Shown: positions 18,079 through 26,253 of the stretch, one piece after another | Layout: each line of letters opens with the position of its first letter | Position numbering within the stretch: position 1 is the first letter of the stretch | NCBI GenBank assembly: GCA_965116165.1 | Contig: OZ220484.1 | Span: 2,480,001-2,544,000, forward strand | Length of the DNA stretch: 64,000 bases | Origin: Azophilus sp965116165 | GTDB taxonomy: Bacteria; Pseudomonadota; Gammaproteobacteria; Pseudomonadales; Azotimanducaceae | Direction of reading: 5' to 3' | Program-made: the position numbers and the translations under genes | Notes under the pieces: generated by a model | Databases searched by the model: none | Seen by the model: the letters and a program-made list of their open reading frames with translations, nothing else | What the model was told of the DNA's origin: nothing

Positions 18079-18506
18079 AGACCCTCGAACAAAGACGCGC
18101 GGCCCACGCACTCGAGCGGGTCGCTGTGCTCGAACAGGTCGCCGCGCTTGAAAAAAAGCCCGCCGAATTCAAGAAGCTGTATCGTGCCTATGTGGATCGC
18201 CTCGGTCCCGCCATCCTTATGAACGGCTTGGGGCAAGCGCTGGCAACGGAACGCGCCGCGGCGGGGCCGAACCCGCAGAACGAACGCTCAAAGGCGCATG
18301 GGAAACTGTACGCCAGCTTGGAGGACTGGCTCTGTCGAGAGGGAGACGACAGCGTGTATCCGGGAGCCGATGATCTTCTTCGAGCCATAACCCAATATGA
18401 TCAGTCGCACTACCTGCACGCCCAGGCCGAAGCCTTGGCGTGGCTGGAATGGCATAAGAAATGCTGCCGTGCGGCGTTCCCGTCCTCCGAGGGAGACCGC
18501 GGGTGA
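18075..18506 (+). CDS. cmr5: Type III-B small subunit Cmr5
   Basis: The 143-aa, largely helical product opens with KTLEQRRAAHALERV, a characteristic Cmr5 start. It continues with a second helical block (KLYRAYVDRLGPAILMNG) that contains the usual small-subunit pattern. Cmr5 forms the minor filament along the crRNA-target duplex. It starts at a GTG overlapping the cmr4 stop (GTGA) and ends in the same kind of overlap with cmr6. Confidence 0.88.
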   Translation: MKTLEQRRAAHALERVAVLEQVAALEKKPAEFKKLYRAYVDRLGPAILMNGLGQALATERAAAGPNPQNERSKAHGKLYASLEDWLCREGDDSVYPGADDLLRAITQYDQSHYLHAQAEALAWLEWHKKCCRAAFPSSEGDRG

Positions 18507-19627
18507 ACCGCCCGCTCTACGAGGGCGTGGGCGCAGAGCCGACGGTCTGTCCCGACGGTGGGCATGCCGGCCTCTGGTTCGATAAGTTCTGTTGTACTTG
18601 GACGGACAATCGCGATTGCTGGGACATGTCGGCAGAGGAAAAGCTTCGCTGGATCAAGAGCCTCGTCCATGCTCCGGCCGGTGGACAGGAGCAAATCAGG
18701 GAGCAAATCAGGGAGTACGCCCGTCGGCAGGTGCGCATGGTCGCAAGACTGGGCGGTCGCTTCTCGGTATTCTCGACCGAATCACGCTTCGTGACCGGGC
18801 TTGGCCGCAGCCATCCCGTCGAGAATGGCTTCGCCTGGCACCCCACCCTGGGGACGCCGTATCTACCGGGAAGTTCAGTCAAGGGGCTGCTCCGGGCGTG
18901 GGCGGAGCAGGACACCAAAACGGGCGCTGATCCCAAGATACTGGGCCGCGTCTTCGGAGAACGTGATCAGGTGGGCGGTATCTGCTTCCTTGATGCCGTT
19001 CCCACTGAGCCGGTGCAATTGGCCGCGGATATCATGACCCCCCACTATGCCGGCTGGTCCCCCGATGATCCGCCGGGCGACTGGCGCTCTCCGACCCCGA
19101 TCCCCTTTCTTGTCACAGCGGAGAAAATGCCGTTTCTGTTTGGCTTCACGCCGCGTGGCTCTCTGCCCGCCAATGATCTTGAGATCGTCTCCGGGTGGTT
19201 GCGCGAAGCTCTCCAGTGGGCTGGCGGCGGCGCGAAAACAGCGGTCGGCTACGGTCGCTTTAGCCATGATGATGGGCGAAGCCGGAAGATGAAGAGCGAT
19301 TTCGAAAACGAGGAGCGCGTACGCATTGAAAAGCGGGAGCACGAGGAACTCGAAAAGACCCCGGAAGGACGATGGCGCCTGAAGATGAAGGATCGATCGG
19401 AAACCGAGGTTCTCGACCTGGTGCGGGTCCACCTTCAAAAGGAACCCCTCGCCGACCCGGAAGAACGTCGGGCCTTCGCCCGCGCCGTCAAGCGATTGTA
19501 TCCGGATTGGGTAGATAACTGGCGTCGCGGTAAGACCAGTGACCCAGCAACCCGGGTCGGGCGCCAGAAACTGCGGGAGCGCTATCGCCTCATCAATAAA
19601 GAACTTGCCGAAACCGATTCGAGTTGA
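18503..19627 (+). CDS. cmr6: Type III-B CRISPR RAMP protein Cmr6
   Basis: From the GTG at 18503 (overlapping cmr5) the product is 374 aa. It contains the Cmr6 signature HPTLGTPYLPGSSVKGLLRA and the C-terminal RAMP glycine loop GGGAKTAVGYGRF. A charged C-terminal extension of about 110 residues (EEHERVRIEKRE-like helices, then basic segments) goes beyond the core family. Cmr6 sits at the crRNA 3' end beside Cmr1. A 12-bp exact tandem duplication (GAGCAAATCAGG twice at 18689-18712, giving REQIREQI) is visible. It is the last gene of the operon; no cas6 or adaptation gene follows. Confidence 0.9.
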   Translation: MNRPLYEGVGAEPTVCPDGGHAGLWFDKFCCTWTDNRDCWDMSAEEKLRWIKSLVHAPAGGQEQIREQIREYARRQVRMVARLGGRFSVFSTESRFVTGLGRSHPVENGFAWHPTLGTPYLPGSSVKGLLRAWAEQDTKTGADPKILGRVFGERDQVGGICFLDAVPTEPVQLAADIMTPHYAGWSPDDPPGDWRSPTPIPFLVTAEKMPFLFGFTPRGSLPANDLEIVSGWLREALQWAGGGAKTAVGYGRFSHDDGRSRKMKSDFENEERVRIEKREHEELEKTPEGRWRLKMKDRSETEVLDLVRVHLQKEPLADPEERRAFARAVKRLYPDWVDNWRRGKTSDPATRVGRQKLRERYRLINKELAETDSS

Positions 19628-19686
19628 AGCGGGTGGGTGGCGGGGTTATGTGTGTTGCGAGATGTCGGGAATACTCGGCGGTTCTA

Positions 19687-19853
19687 GTGCGCTATCCCGC
19701 AAATAAGTTGTATAGCAGCTCACCACCGCAAGGACCAACCGCTTCGTCGCCCGCCACAACGCCAGCAGCCGACCCTTCGCCTAGACCGCCACCGCCGACT
19801 CCATCCTCGAAAAGGTGGAACGATTAAATAAACTCATTTGCGGGACGGCACAC
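19687..19853. mobile_element. Family B element retaining the tail of an IS630 transposase
   Basis: Ends GTGCGCTATCCCGCAAAT and ATTTGCGGGACGGCACAC are inverted repeats bounded by CTAG. The plus strand just before the right end reads FVARHNASSRPFA-stop-TATADSILEKVERLNK. This resembles the C-terminus of IS630 transposases (a VWTKTADEIL-like pattern), with the Trp codon turned to TAG. It is a deletion derivative of an IS630 element, downstream of cmr6. The next 180 bases hold no gene I can identify. Confidence 0.7.
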
Positions 19854-20034
19854 TAGCCCGTTGAAGGAGCAGGAACGCAAGGGTACGCTGCGTGGCCTGC
19901 GCCGCGGCTTCGAATACTCCGGCAAGGCACTCCTTATGACTTGGTTCCGGCCCGACACGAGCAGGCTTGTCGCGCATTCGCTTAGGAACCTATTTGGCTT
20001 GGCGGATAACCCCCGTTATGAGTGACATTCCGAC

Positions 20035-21192
20035 ATGACTCGAGTGGCCGTCAGTCCAGAAGTCCTTTGCTGGGCTCGGGAGCGTGCCGGGTTTGGCTTG
20101 GCCGATCTGCAAGGCAAGTTTCCGAAGTTGGCGGAATGGGAAAGCGCATCTAGCCAGCCCACGATGCGACAGTTGCAAGACTTCGCCAAGTCGACGCGGG
20201 TGCCTTACGGATTTCTTTTCCTGCCGGAACCGCCGGCGATGGACCTGCCGTTTGCGGACTTCCGCACGGTCGAAAGCCAACGAGCCCAAGGCATTAGCCC
20301 GGAGTTGATGGACACCGTTCACCTCATGCGGCGGCGGCAGGCTTGGCTGCGGGAAGAGCGGATGGAATCCGAAGCGGAGCCGGTGGGCTTCGTCGGTACC
20401 GCGTCGCTTGCGGACGATCCGGTGGTTATCGGCCGGGAAATGCGGCGCGTGCTTGATCTGGTTGACGGCTGGGCGCAGCGCGTGTCGACTTGGACGGCTG
20501 CCGTGGGCGAACTGCGCGAAAACATCGAAGGACTCGGCGTCATGGCGGTCATCAACGGCGTTGTCGGCAACAACACTCATCGCAAGCTGAATGTGAACGA
20601 ATTTCGCGGCTTTGCCCTGAGCGATCCCTACGCCCCGTTGATCTTCGTCAATGGAGATGACGCAAAGTCCGCCCAAATGTTCACCCTCGTGCACGAATTG
20701 GCGCATTTGTGGTTGGGCGATGTGGGCGAAGGCCTGTCCGGTTTCAAGGGACTGCAATCGGGTAACGGAGAGGTGGAGCAATTTTGCGACCGGGCGGCGG
20801 CCGAATTCCTCGTACCTGCCAACGAAATTCGGGTCGCTTGGCATTCAGTTGCCGATAGCGAAGCGCCGTTGGAGAGTCTGGCCAGACGCTTCAAAGTCAG
20901 CCCGGTGGTGGTCGGGCGTCGCGCAATGGATATGGGCTTGATGGGACGAGACGAGTTTTTCGATTTCTATCGCGATCATACTCAAAGCGAATACCGAAAA
21001 AAGCAAGCGAGGGTGGGCAGCGGAAATTTCTACAATAACCAAAATAATCGCGTGGGTCGGCTGTTTGCGTATCACCTGATCCGGGCAGCCAAGGAGGGAC
21101 GCATCGGCTTCAGGGAAGCCTATGACCTGACCGGACTGCATGCTGGCACGTTCCAGAAGTATGCCCGCAAACTCAAAATCACGCTGCCATGA
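20035..21192 (+). CDS. XRE-ImmA/IrrE fusion (helix-turn-helix plus Zn-peptidase), antitoxin-like
   Basis: The 385-aa protein has an N-terminal XRE-like helix-turn-helix (VLCWARERAGFGLADL, then PTMRQLQDFAKSTRVPYGFLF). A central ImmA/IrrE (COG2856) metallopeptidase core follows, with zinc motif VHELAHLWLG (HExxH). A C-terminal helical region with a second DNA-binding-like part follows (REAYDLTGLHAGTFQKYARKL). It overlaps the downstream DUF4411 gene by 4 nt (ATGA). Pairs of this type behave as toxin-antitoxin or mobile-element control modules. The peptidase may cleave a repressor or the partner; that is inferred from the family. Confidence 0.87.
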   Translation: MTRVAVSPEVLCWARERAGFGLADLQGKFPKLAEWESASSQPTMRQLQDFAKSTRVPYGFLFLPEPPAMDLPFADFRTVESQRAQGISPELMDTVHLMRRRQAWLREERMESEAEPVGFVGTASLADDPVVIGREMRRVLDLVDGWAQRVSTWTAAVGELRENIEGLGVMAVINGVVGNNTHRKLNVNEFRGFALSDPYAPLIFVNGDDAKSAQMFTLVHELAHLWLGDVGEGLSGFKGLQSGNGEVEQFCDRAAAEFLVPANEIRVAWHSVADSEAPLESLARRFKVSPVVVGRRAMDMGLMGRDEFFDFYRDHTQSEYRKKQARVGSGNFYNNQNNRVGRLFAYHLIRAAKEGRIGFREAYDLTGLHAGTFQKYARKLKITLP

Positions 21193-21713
21193 GTTCGGCG
21201 CCCAGCTACCTTATTGATTCCGATGTGCTGATCACGGCGAAGAATCGATACTATGCGTTTTCGATTTGTCCTGGGTTTTGGGACAGTGTCTTGCACGGCC
21301 ATTCGCTCGGGCACATCCACAGCATTGATCGAGTCAAACAGGAATTGCTCCTTGGCCGCCACGACGATGATTTGGTGCGGTGGGTTGGTCAGTCTGTGCC
21401 TGCAGGCTTCTTTCTCGATAGCAACGTTGAAGAAGTTGTCACCACCTTTACCCGGGTCATGCTCTGGGTGACGCGCCACGCACAGTATTATGACGAAGCC
21501 AAGGCCAATTTCGCCAGCGGTGCGGATGGCTGGCTGGTTGCTCATGGCATGGCAAGCGGAAAGACTGTTGTCACCAATGAGCAGCCGCGCCCGGAGTCGC
21601 GTAGCCAGATCAAGTTGCCCGATGTCTGTAACGCCTTCTCCGTCAATTTCGAAGATACCTTTGCCATGCTGGATACGCTCGGCGTCCAATACCGCTTTTC
21701 ACCAAATATGTGA
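21189..21713 (+). CDS. DUF4411 PIN-like protein, toxin-like partner
   Basis: The 174-aa product has the DUF4411 layout: YLIDSDVLITAKNRYYAF at the N-terminus (acidic Asp pair in a PIN-like fold), a middle VTRHAQYYDEAKANFASGADGWLVAHG and a late VVTNEQPRPESRSQIKLPDVC. The conserved acidic residues are those expected to bind metal in PIN-type RNases. It follows the ImmA/IrrE gene with an ATGA overlap. The fold assignment is good; actual RNase activity is not shown. Confidence 0.85.
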   Translation: MSSAPSYLIDSDVLITAKNRYYAFSICPGFWDSVLHGHSLGHIHSIDRVKQELLLGRHDDDLVRWVGQSVPAGFFLDSNVEEVVTTFTRVMLWVTRHAQYYDEAKANFASGADGWLVAHGMASGKTVVTNEQPRPESRSQIKLPDVCNAFSVNFEDTFAMLDTLGVQYRFSPNM

Positions 21714-21796
21714 CTAATGGCAGCACACTGCTGCTAGCGAGCATGGCTCATATAAATAGCCAACAGGATAGTCGAGATACACCAGAGGAAAGCACA

Positions 21797-22297
21797 ATGG
21801 GACACACGGTAAGCCCGGCACTCTGTGCAGTCGCGTTCATCTTCGTCAGTATCGCATGCTCAGAGACGAAAATGGACGAAATAAAGGAGCAAGCATGGAA
21901 GATCAGAACATGTGAAGGGGCAAAATCACACGAGGCAGAGCTAATCGAAGATAAAGAATCACTGATTATGAAATATGAAAAATACTATGATCCATTTCCG
22001 CAACCATTCCCGGACCCGGACTATTTTGAAAACTGGCCCCAGGAGAAAAAAGAAGAAGAATTTAAACAAATCCAATCACGAATAAAATACTACGAAAACA
22101 GGTTCCGCAACGATTACTTAGCAGAAAGAGACAAACTCTGCGGCACAACTGTCGCTGCGAGAACGATACTAGAAATCGGAACATTGGAATCAATGGAACT
22201 CGCTCTATACATGTACGTAGTACGTGATCAATACGAATGGGAAAAAAATTTTGAGGCCCGTCCATGGCGCGATGACCGTCTTTTACCCAGTTGGTAA
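21797..22297 (+). CDS. Small Glu/Lys-rich predicted lipoprotein
   Basis: From the ATG at 21797 (AGAGGAAA about 6 nt upstream) the product is 166 aa. The hydrophobic N-terminus (LCAVAFIFVSIACSE) ends in a cysteine that could be lipidated, although the residue at -3 (Ser) is not ideal. The rest is highly charged and helical (EEKKEEEFKQIQSRIKYYEN) with two further cysteines. I recognise no family. Its AT-rich codons (AAA, GAA, ATA) contrast with the GC-rich genes around it, suggesting recent acquisition. An antiphage or superinfection-exclusion lipoprotein is possible but unsupported. Confidence 0.6.
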   Translation: MGHTVSPALCAVAFIFVSIACSETKMDEIKEQAWKIRTCEGAKSHEAELIEDKESLIMKYEKYYDPFPQPFPDPDYFENWPQEKKEEEFKQIQSRIKYYENRFRNDYLAERDKLCGTTVAARTILEIGTLESMELALYMYVVRDQYEWEKNFEARPWRDDRLLPSW

Positions 22298-22348
22298 TAT
22301 TACATTTCGTCGGTAACAGATGGAAAAATAGCCGATCTGATGCCAGAG

Positions 22349-22687
22349 TCGCGTGAGATGGCCCGACGGTTGGCCGCGCACCTCTTTGATGGTACGATCC
22401 GTGTCTATGGCAATGGGCGATGGAAGCGGGCCGCGGAGGGCCACTGGACACTCCTGCGCTTCGACATAAAGCATTTCGAATTGTTAGATGACGCGCCTCT
22501 ACCCTCGGTCGTGCAAGCGCTCCGTGAAATCCCGGGCAGCGGTTGGTCACAGATCGAAGATCCATTGGCGGAACTTCGCCGCTTGCGGGAAGCAAGAGAA
22601 TACGATTGCTGATGACGGTGTTCGATGCAACGGCTTTGATTCTCTTCTTGGAGCCGAACGCTTCGGCGATTGTTGATTCAGCTACAT
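22349..22687 (+). pseudogene. 3' fragment of the PIN-associated gene plus the start of a PIN gene (copy 1)
   Basis: From 22349 the sequence is nearly identical to 26742-27080. It encodes the last 85 or so residues of the 249-aa gene (REMARRLAAHLFDGTIRV onward) and then, through the same TGATG junction, the first 20-odd residues of the PIN protein (MTVFDATALILFLEP). It then stops matching. Only a few bases differ, so the duplication is recent. No intact product can be made from it. Confidence 0.85.
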
Positions 22688-22728
22688 CTCCAATGGAGTC
22701 GTTAGGTTGTTGAAGAGGACAAGCCATC

Positions 22729-24834
22729 TTGACTAGCAGACAGGCTGCCCGCGACCTTCTGAGGATGGCCATGGACGACCAAGCCGTCGACTTCCGGGAA
22801 GGCCAGTGGGAAGCCATTGATGCCTTGGTAAATAGGCGCGAACGCCTGCTCGTCGTGCAGCGCACGGGGTGGGGCAAGAGCGCGATTTACTTTATTGCCA
22901 CCCGCATCCTCCGGGATAGGGGGAGGGGAACCACCCTTATCGTTTCACCACTCCTCGCCCTGATGCGCAATCAGATCGAGGCCGCCAATAGGCTGGGGCT
23001 CCGCGCCCTGACCATCAATTCGACGAAGAAGAATAAAGATATCTGGCCGGAGCTGGAGCGTACCGTGCGCGATGATGAAGCGGATGCTCTTCTGATTTCG
23101 CCGGAACGGTTGGCTAACGACCATTTCGTCGAAAATGTGCTGCGCCCGATTGCCGGGCGAATTGGCTTGCTGGTGGTCGATGAGGCGCATTGCATCTCCG
23201 ATTGGGGCCATGATTTCCGCCCCGACTACCGGCGCCTTGTAAATGTTATACAGCAAATCCCTGAAAGTGTGCCGATAGTCGGCACGACAGCGACAGCGAA
23301 CAATCGCGTGGTGGAGGATGTTCGGGCTCAGCTTGGCGACATCGGTATCCAACGCGGAGCCATGATGCGCCAAAGCCTCGTCCTGCAGACGTTGCGCTTG
23401 CCGTCACAGGCGGAGCGATTGGCATGGCTCGCGGACCACATCAACTCCCTGCCCGGTACAGGCATCATTTACGTGCTCACCAAGCGTGATGCGGACCAGG
23501 TTGCAAACTGGCTACAAGTACGCGGTATCTCGGCTCGTGCCTACTACAGTGACGTGAACGACGAGGACTTCGAAGACTCGGATGCCTATCGTCAGCATCT
23601 CGAAGGGCTGCTGCTAGGAAATGAAATCAAGGCATTGGTCGCAACGACCGCCCTTGGCATGGGATACGATAAACCGGATCTCGGCTTCGTCATCCACTAT
23701 CAGGCGCCGAGTTCGATTGTGGCGTACTACCAGCAAGTCGGTCGTGCCGGTCGCGGCATCAAGCGCGCCATCGGCCTTCTGATGTCGGGGGATGAAGACG
23801 ACAACATCCACGAGTATTTTCGAAGGAGAGCTTTTCCAGCAGAGAAATGGGTGATTGAGATACTCGAAGCTCTGGAGGGGAGTGATGGCTTAACTGTTGC
23901 CGAGATTGAGGAGTCCGTTAACCTGATGCGTGGTCAAATTCAGCAAGTCCTCAAATTTTTGTCGGCGGAACTCCTGGCACCCCTCATCAAAATCGGGACT
24001 AAGTGGCGGCGTACGCCTGTGCCCTATCGGATGAACCACGATCAAATCAAGCGACTGACCGGGCGGCGAGAGACGGAATGGAGGGAGATTCAGGAATATA
24101 TCCACGAAGAGGGATGCCTGATGGAGTTCCTCGCCGAGGCGCTTGATGATGCCGATCCCCAACCCTGCGGCAAATGCGCATCCTGCCTTGGTCGGCCAAT
24201 TTTAGAGCCAACGTCAACGCGTCGGACAATAATGGCCGCAAGCCGATTTCTTCGCCTTTCGGAATTCCTGCTTCAATACAGAAAACAGGTTCCAAAGGAT
24301 GCATTCGTCGAGTACAGTTTTTCCGGGAATCTACCGGAGGCACTGCGGGCCGAAACGGGACGGATACTCTCTCGATGGGGCGATGCGGGCTGGGGACAGC
24401 GGGTTGCCGACGACAAACACACTGGACATTTCCGCGATGAGCTTGTTGATGCCGTCATGGAGATGATAAATGACCGCTGGCAACCAACGCCGCCACCGGC
24501 ATGGGTAACATGCGTCCCGTCCAGAAATCACCCGAACCTTGTTCCTGATTACGCTGGACGATTGGCGGCGGCATTGGCATTGCCGTTTGCACCGATTGTC
24601 AAAAAAGTAAAGGACAACGATCTCCAGAAAAAGCAGCAGAACAAATTCCATCAGTGCAGGAATCTGGATGGCGTATTCGCAATTGACGGCCCCTGCCCGA
24701 AAGGGCCGGTTCTTCTGGTAGATGATGTCGTGGACTCCCGGTGGACACTGACCGTTATCGCCGCACTGCTTCGGCAAGCTGGCAGTGGCCCTGTTTATCC
24801 ATTGGCCCTGACAACCTCAAGCCCGGGGGAGTGA
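22729..24834 (+). CDS. RecQ-family DNA helicase with a C-terminal phosphoribosyltransferase-like domain
   Basis: The 701-aa protein has superfamily-2 motifs in order: RTGWGKSAIYF (motif I), SPLLALMRNQI (Ia), LLVVDEAHCISDWGHDFRP (II, DEAH, about 145-165), GTTATANNRVV (III), VATTALGMGYDKPDL (V) and YYQQVGRAGRG (VI). A RecQ-type Zn cluster follows (CGKCASC, about 480). The last 90 residues differ from standard RecQ: GPVLLVDDVVDSRWTLTVIA is the PRPP-binding motif of a phosphoribosyltransferase fold. It starts at TTG 22729 behind GAAGAGGA. DprA follows with a 1-nt gap. The two likely work together on DNA ends or single strands. RecQ/PRTase-DprA pairs have been proposed as conflict systems, as far as I recall. 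Confidence 0.87.
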   Translation: MTSRQAARDLLRMAMDDQAVDFREGQWEAIDALVNRRERLLVVQRTGWGKSAIYFIATRILRDRGRGTTLIVSPLLALMRNQIEAANRLGLRALTINSTKKNKDIWPELERTVRDDEADALLISPERLANDHFVENVLRPIAGRIGLLVVDEAHCISDWGHDFRPDYRRLVNVIQQIPESVPIVGTTATANNRVVEDVRAQLGDIGIQRGAMMRQSLVLQTLRLPSQAERLAWLADHINSLPGTGIIYVLTKRDADQVANWLQVRGISARAYYSDVNDEDFEDSDAYRQHLEGLLLGNEIKALVATTALGMGYDKPDLGFVIHYQAPSSIVAYYQQVGRAGRGIKRAIGLLMSGDEDDNIHEYFRRRAFPAEKWVIEILEALEGSDGLTVAEIEESVNLMRGQIQQVLKFLSAELLAPLIKIGTKWRRTPVPYRMNHDQIKRLTGRRETEWREIQEYIHEEGCLMEFLAEALDDADPQPCGKCASCLGRPILEPTSTRRTIMAASRFLRLSEFLLQYRKQVPKDAFVEYSFSGNLPEALRAETGRILSRWGDAGWGQRVADDKHTGHFRDELVDAVMEMINDRWQPTPPPAWVTCVPSRNHPNLVPDYAGRLAAALALPFAPIVKKVKDNDLQKKQQNKFHQCRNLDGVFAIDGPCPKGPVLLVDDVVDSRWTLTVIAALLRQAGSGPVYPLALTTSSPGE

Positions 24835-24835
24835 A

Positions 24836-26056
24836 ATGAAATTGAATTCCCAGGCCCATGCGGTGATGCTTCTAACGGTTTCGTTGGGAAAATCCGACAG
24901 GCCCGACACAAAGCCGCTTTCCACAAAAGAATGGGCACGCTTTGCGCGCTGGCTGAAGGGTCATAATCTTGAGCCATCGGTCTTATTGAAGGGCGATGTC
25001 AAGGTTTTGCTTTCTGGCTGGCTGGATCGATCAATAACGTTGGCCCGGTTAGAGAACCTCTTGGGCCGTGAAATGGCACTTGGCCTCGCCTTGGAAAAAT
25101 GGCAGCGAGCGGGCCTTTGGGCCATCACCCGATCGGATCTAGAATATCCAAAACGCTTGAAAAAACGCCTGCGATTCGAATCCCCGCCGGTTTTTTTCGG
25201 TTGCGGCAACAAGGCGCTTCTTGATCGTGGTGGAATCGCCCGCTGTGGGACGCGGCCGGCTGGAGACGAGGGCCTCTGCGGCAACAAGACGTTTTTTGGT
25301 TGCGGCGGAATCGCCGTTGTTGGCTCTCGAAATGCGGATCAAGAGGACATTGACTTCGCCGAGAATCTCGGTGCCGCCGCTGCGAGGCAGGGATATTCGA
25401 TCATTTCAGGCGGTGCGCGCGGTATCGATGAGAGTGCGATGCTGGGGGCTCTCAAGAGCGAAGGGACGGCGGTCGGCGTCATGGCCCATGGCTTATTGCG
25501 TGCGGCGACATCCGCCAAATATCGGAAGTACCTTCTTGCGGACGATCTGGTGTTGATCACTCCCTTCAATCCCGAGGCGGGGTTCAATGTCGGCAATGCG
25601 ATGTCCCGGAACCGATACATCTATTGCCTTGCCGATGCGGCGGTAGTGGTATGCAGCACCCCGAATAAGGGAGGAACCTGGCATGGGGCCGTCGGCCACC
25701 TCAAGAAGGCCGAAGAATGGTCCCCTAGGGTTCCCCTATGGGTTAAACACACGGCCAGCGCAGAATCCGGCAATCGCGCGCTTGTCGACGAGGGGGCGCG
25801 TTGGATTCCCCACGATCATCCCACTTCGCTCGATTGCTTGCTGAATGGCTCGTCCGCGAGCACTGTCGAGGACAGGCGTACCGACCCTCCCGCACATGCG
25901 GCTGAGTTTACTTTCCCGGCAACAACAGAATCCGAAAAGGAGACTTCCGAACCCCCGGACCGAGTCGGCAGATCGTCGGAGGCGCAACCGGAAAGAACCG
26001 CCACTAATGAGCCTGCTGCCGGAACCAAAACAGATCAGATGGAAATGGATTTATAA
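24836..26056 (+). CDS. DprA-like DNA-processing protein, coupled to the RecQ-PRTase
   Basis: The 406-aa product has an N-terminal helical region and a DprA/LOG-type Rossmann fold. Features visible are IAVVGSRNADQ, GYSIISGGARGIDESAMLGAL and FNPEAGFNVGNAMSRNRYIYCLADAAVV. DprA binds single-stranded DNA and loads RecA in natural transformation. Here the pairing with a helicase inside a defence island points to a different job. A 25-codon duplication (CGNKALL at 25202 and CGNKTFF at 25277, 75 bp apart) lies just before the core strand; without it the sequence would read straight from DRGGIA to VVGSRNAD. A 90-residue disordered, acidic tail ends the protein. Confidence 0.85.
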   Translation: MKLNSQAHAVMLLTVSLGKSDRPDTKPLSTKEWARFARWLKGHNLEPSVLLKGDVKVLLSGWLDRSITLARLENLLGREMALGLALEKWQRAGLWAITRSDLEYPKRLKKRLRFESPPVFFGCGNKALLDRGGIARCGTRPAGDEGLCGNKTFFGCGGIAVVGSRNADQEDIDFAENLGAAAARQGYSIISGGARGIDESAMLGALKSEGTAVGVMAHGLLRAATSAKYRKYLLADDLVLITPFNPEAGFNVGNAMSRNRYIYCLADAAVVVCSTPNKGGTWHGAVGHLKKAEEWSPRVPLWVKHTASAESGNRALVDEGARWIPHDHPTSLDCLLNGSSASTVEDRRTDPPAHAAEFTFPATTESEKETSEPPDRVGRSSEAQPERTATNEPAAGTKTDQMEMDL

Positions 26057-26111
26057 GTCTGGAAAGGAACATACAGAAGGCTCCAGCACACTCGAGACCA
26101 AGTCAGATTAG

Positions 26112-26210
26112 GGAACCTCTGATTAATCCTGTAGTCGGGGTATCCAGTTTAATAAAATCAATAGTTTACGAGTAGCTAAATGCTGCCCTATCGAACTGTT
26201 CAGACCTTCT
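26112..26210 (+). mobile_element. Family A MITE
   Basis: 99 bp, GGAACCTCTGATTAATCC to CAGACCTTCT, flanked by TTAG at 26108-26111 and 26211-26214. It lies just upstream of the complete PIN-pair copy. Confidence 0.8.
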
Positions 26211-26253
26211 TTAGATCATTTTGGGTGTAACATAGAGCCGCTAGGAGAGAACC

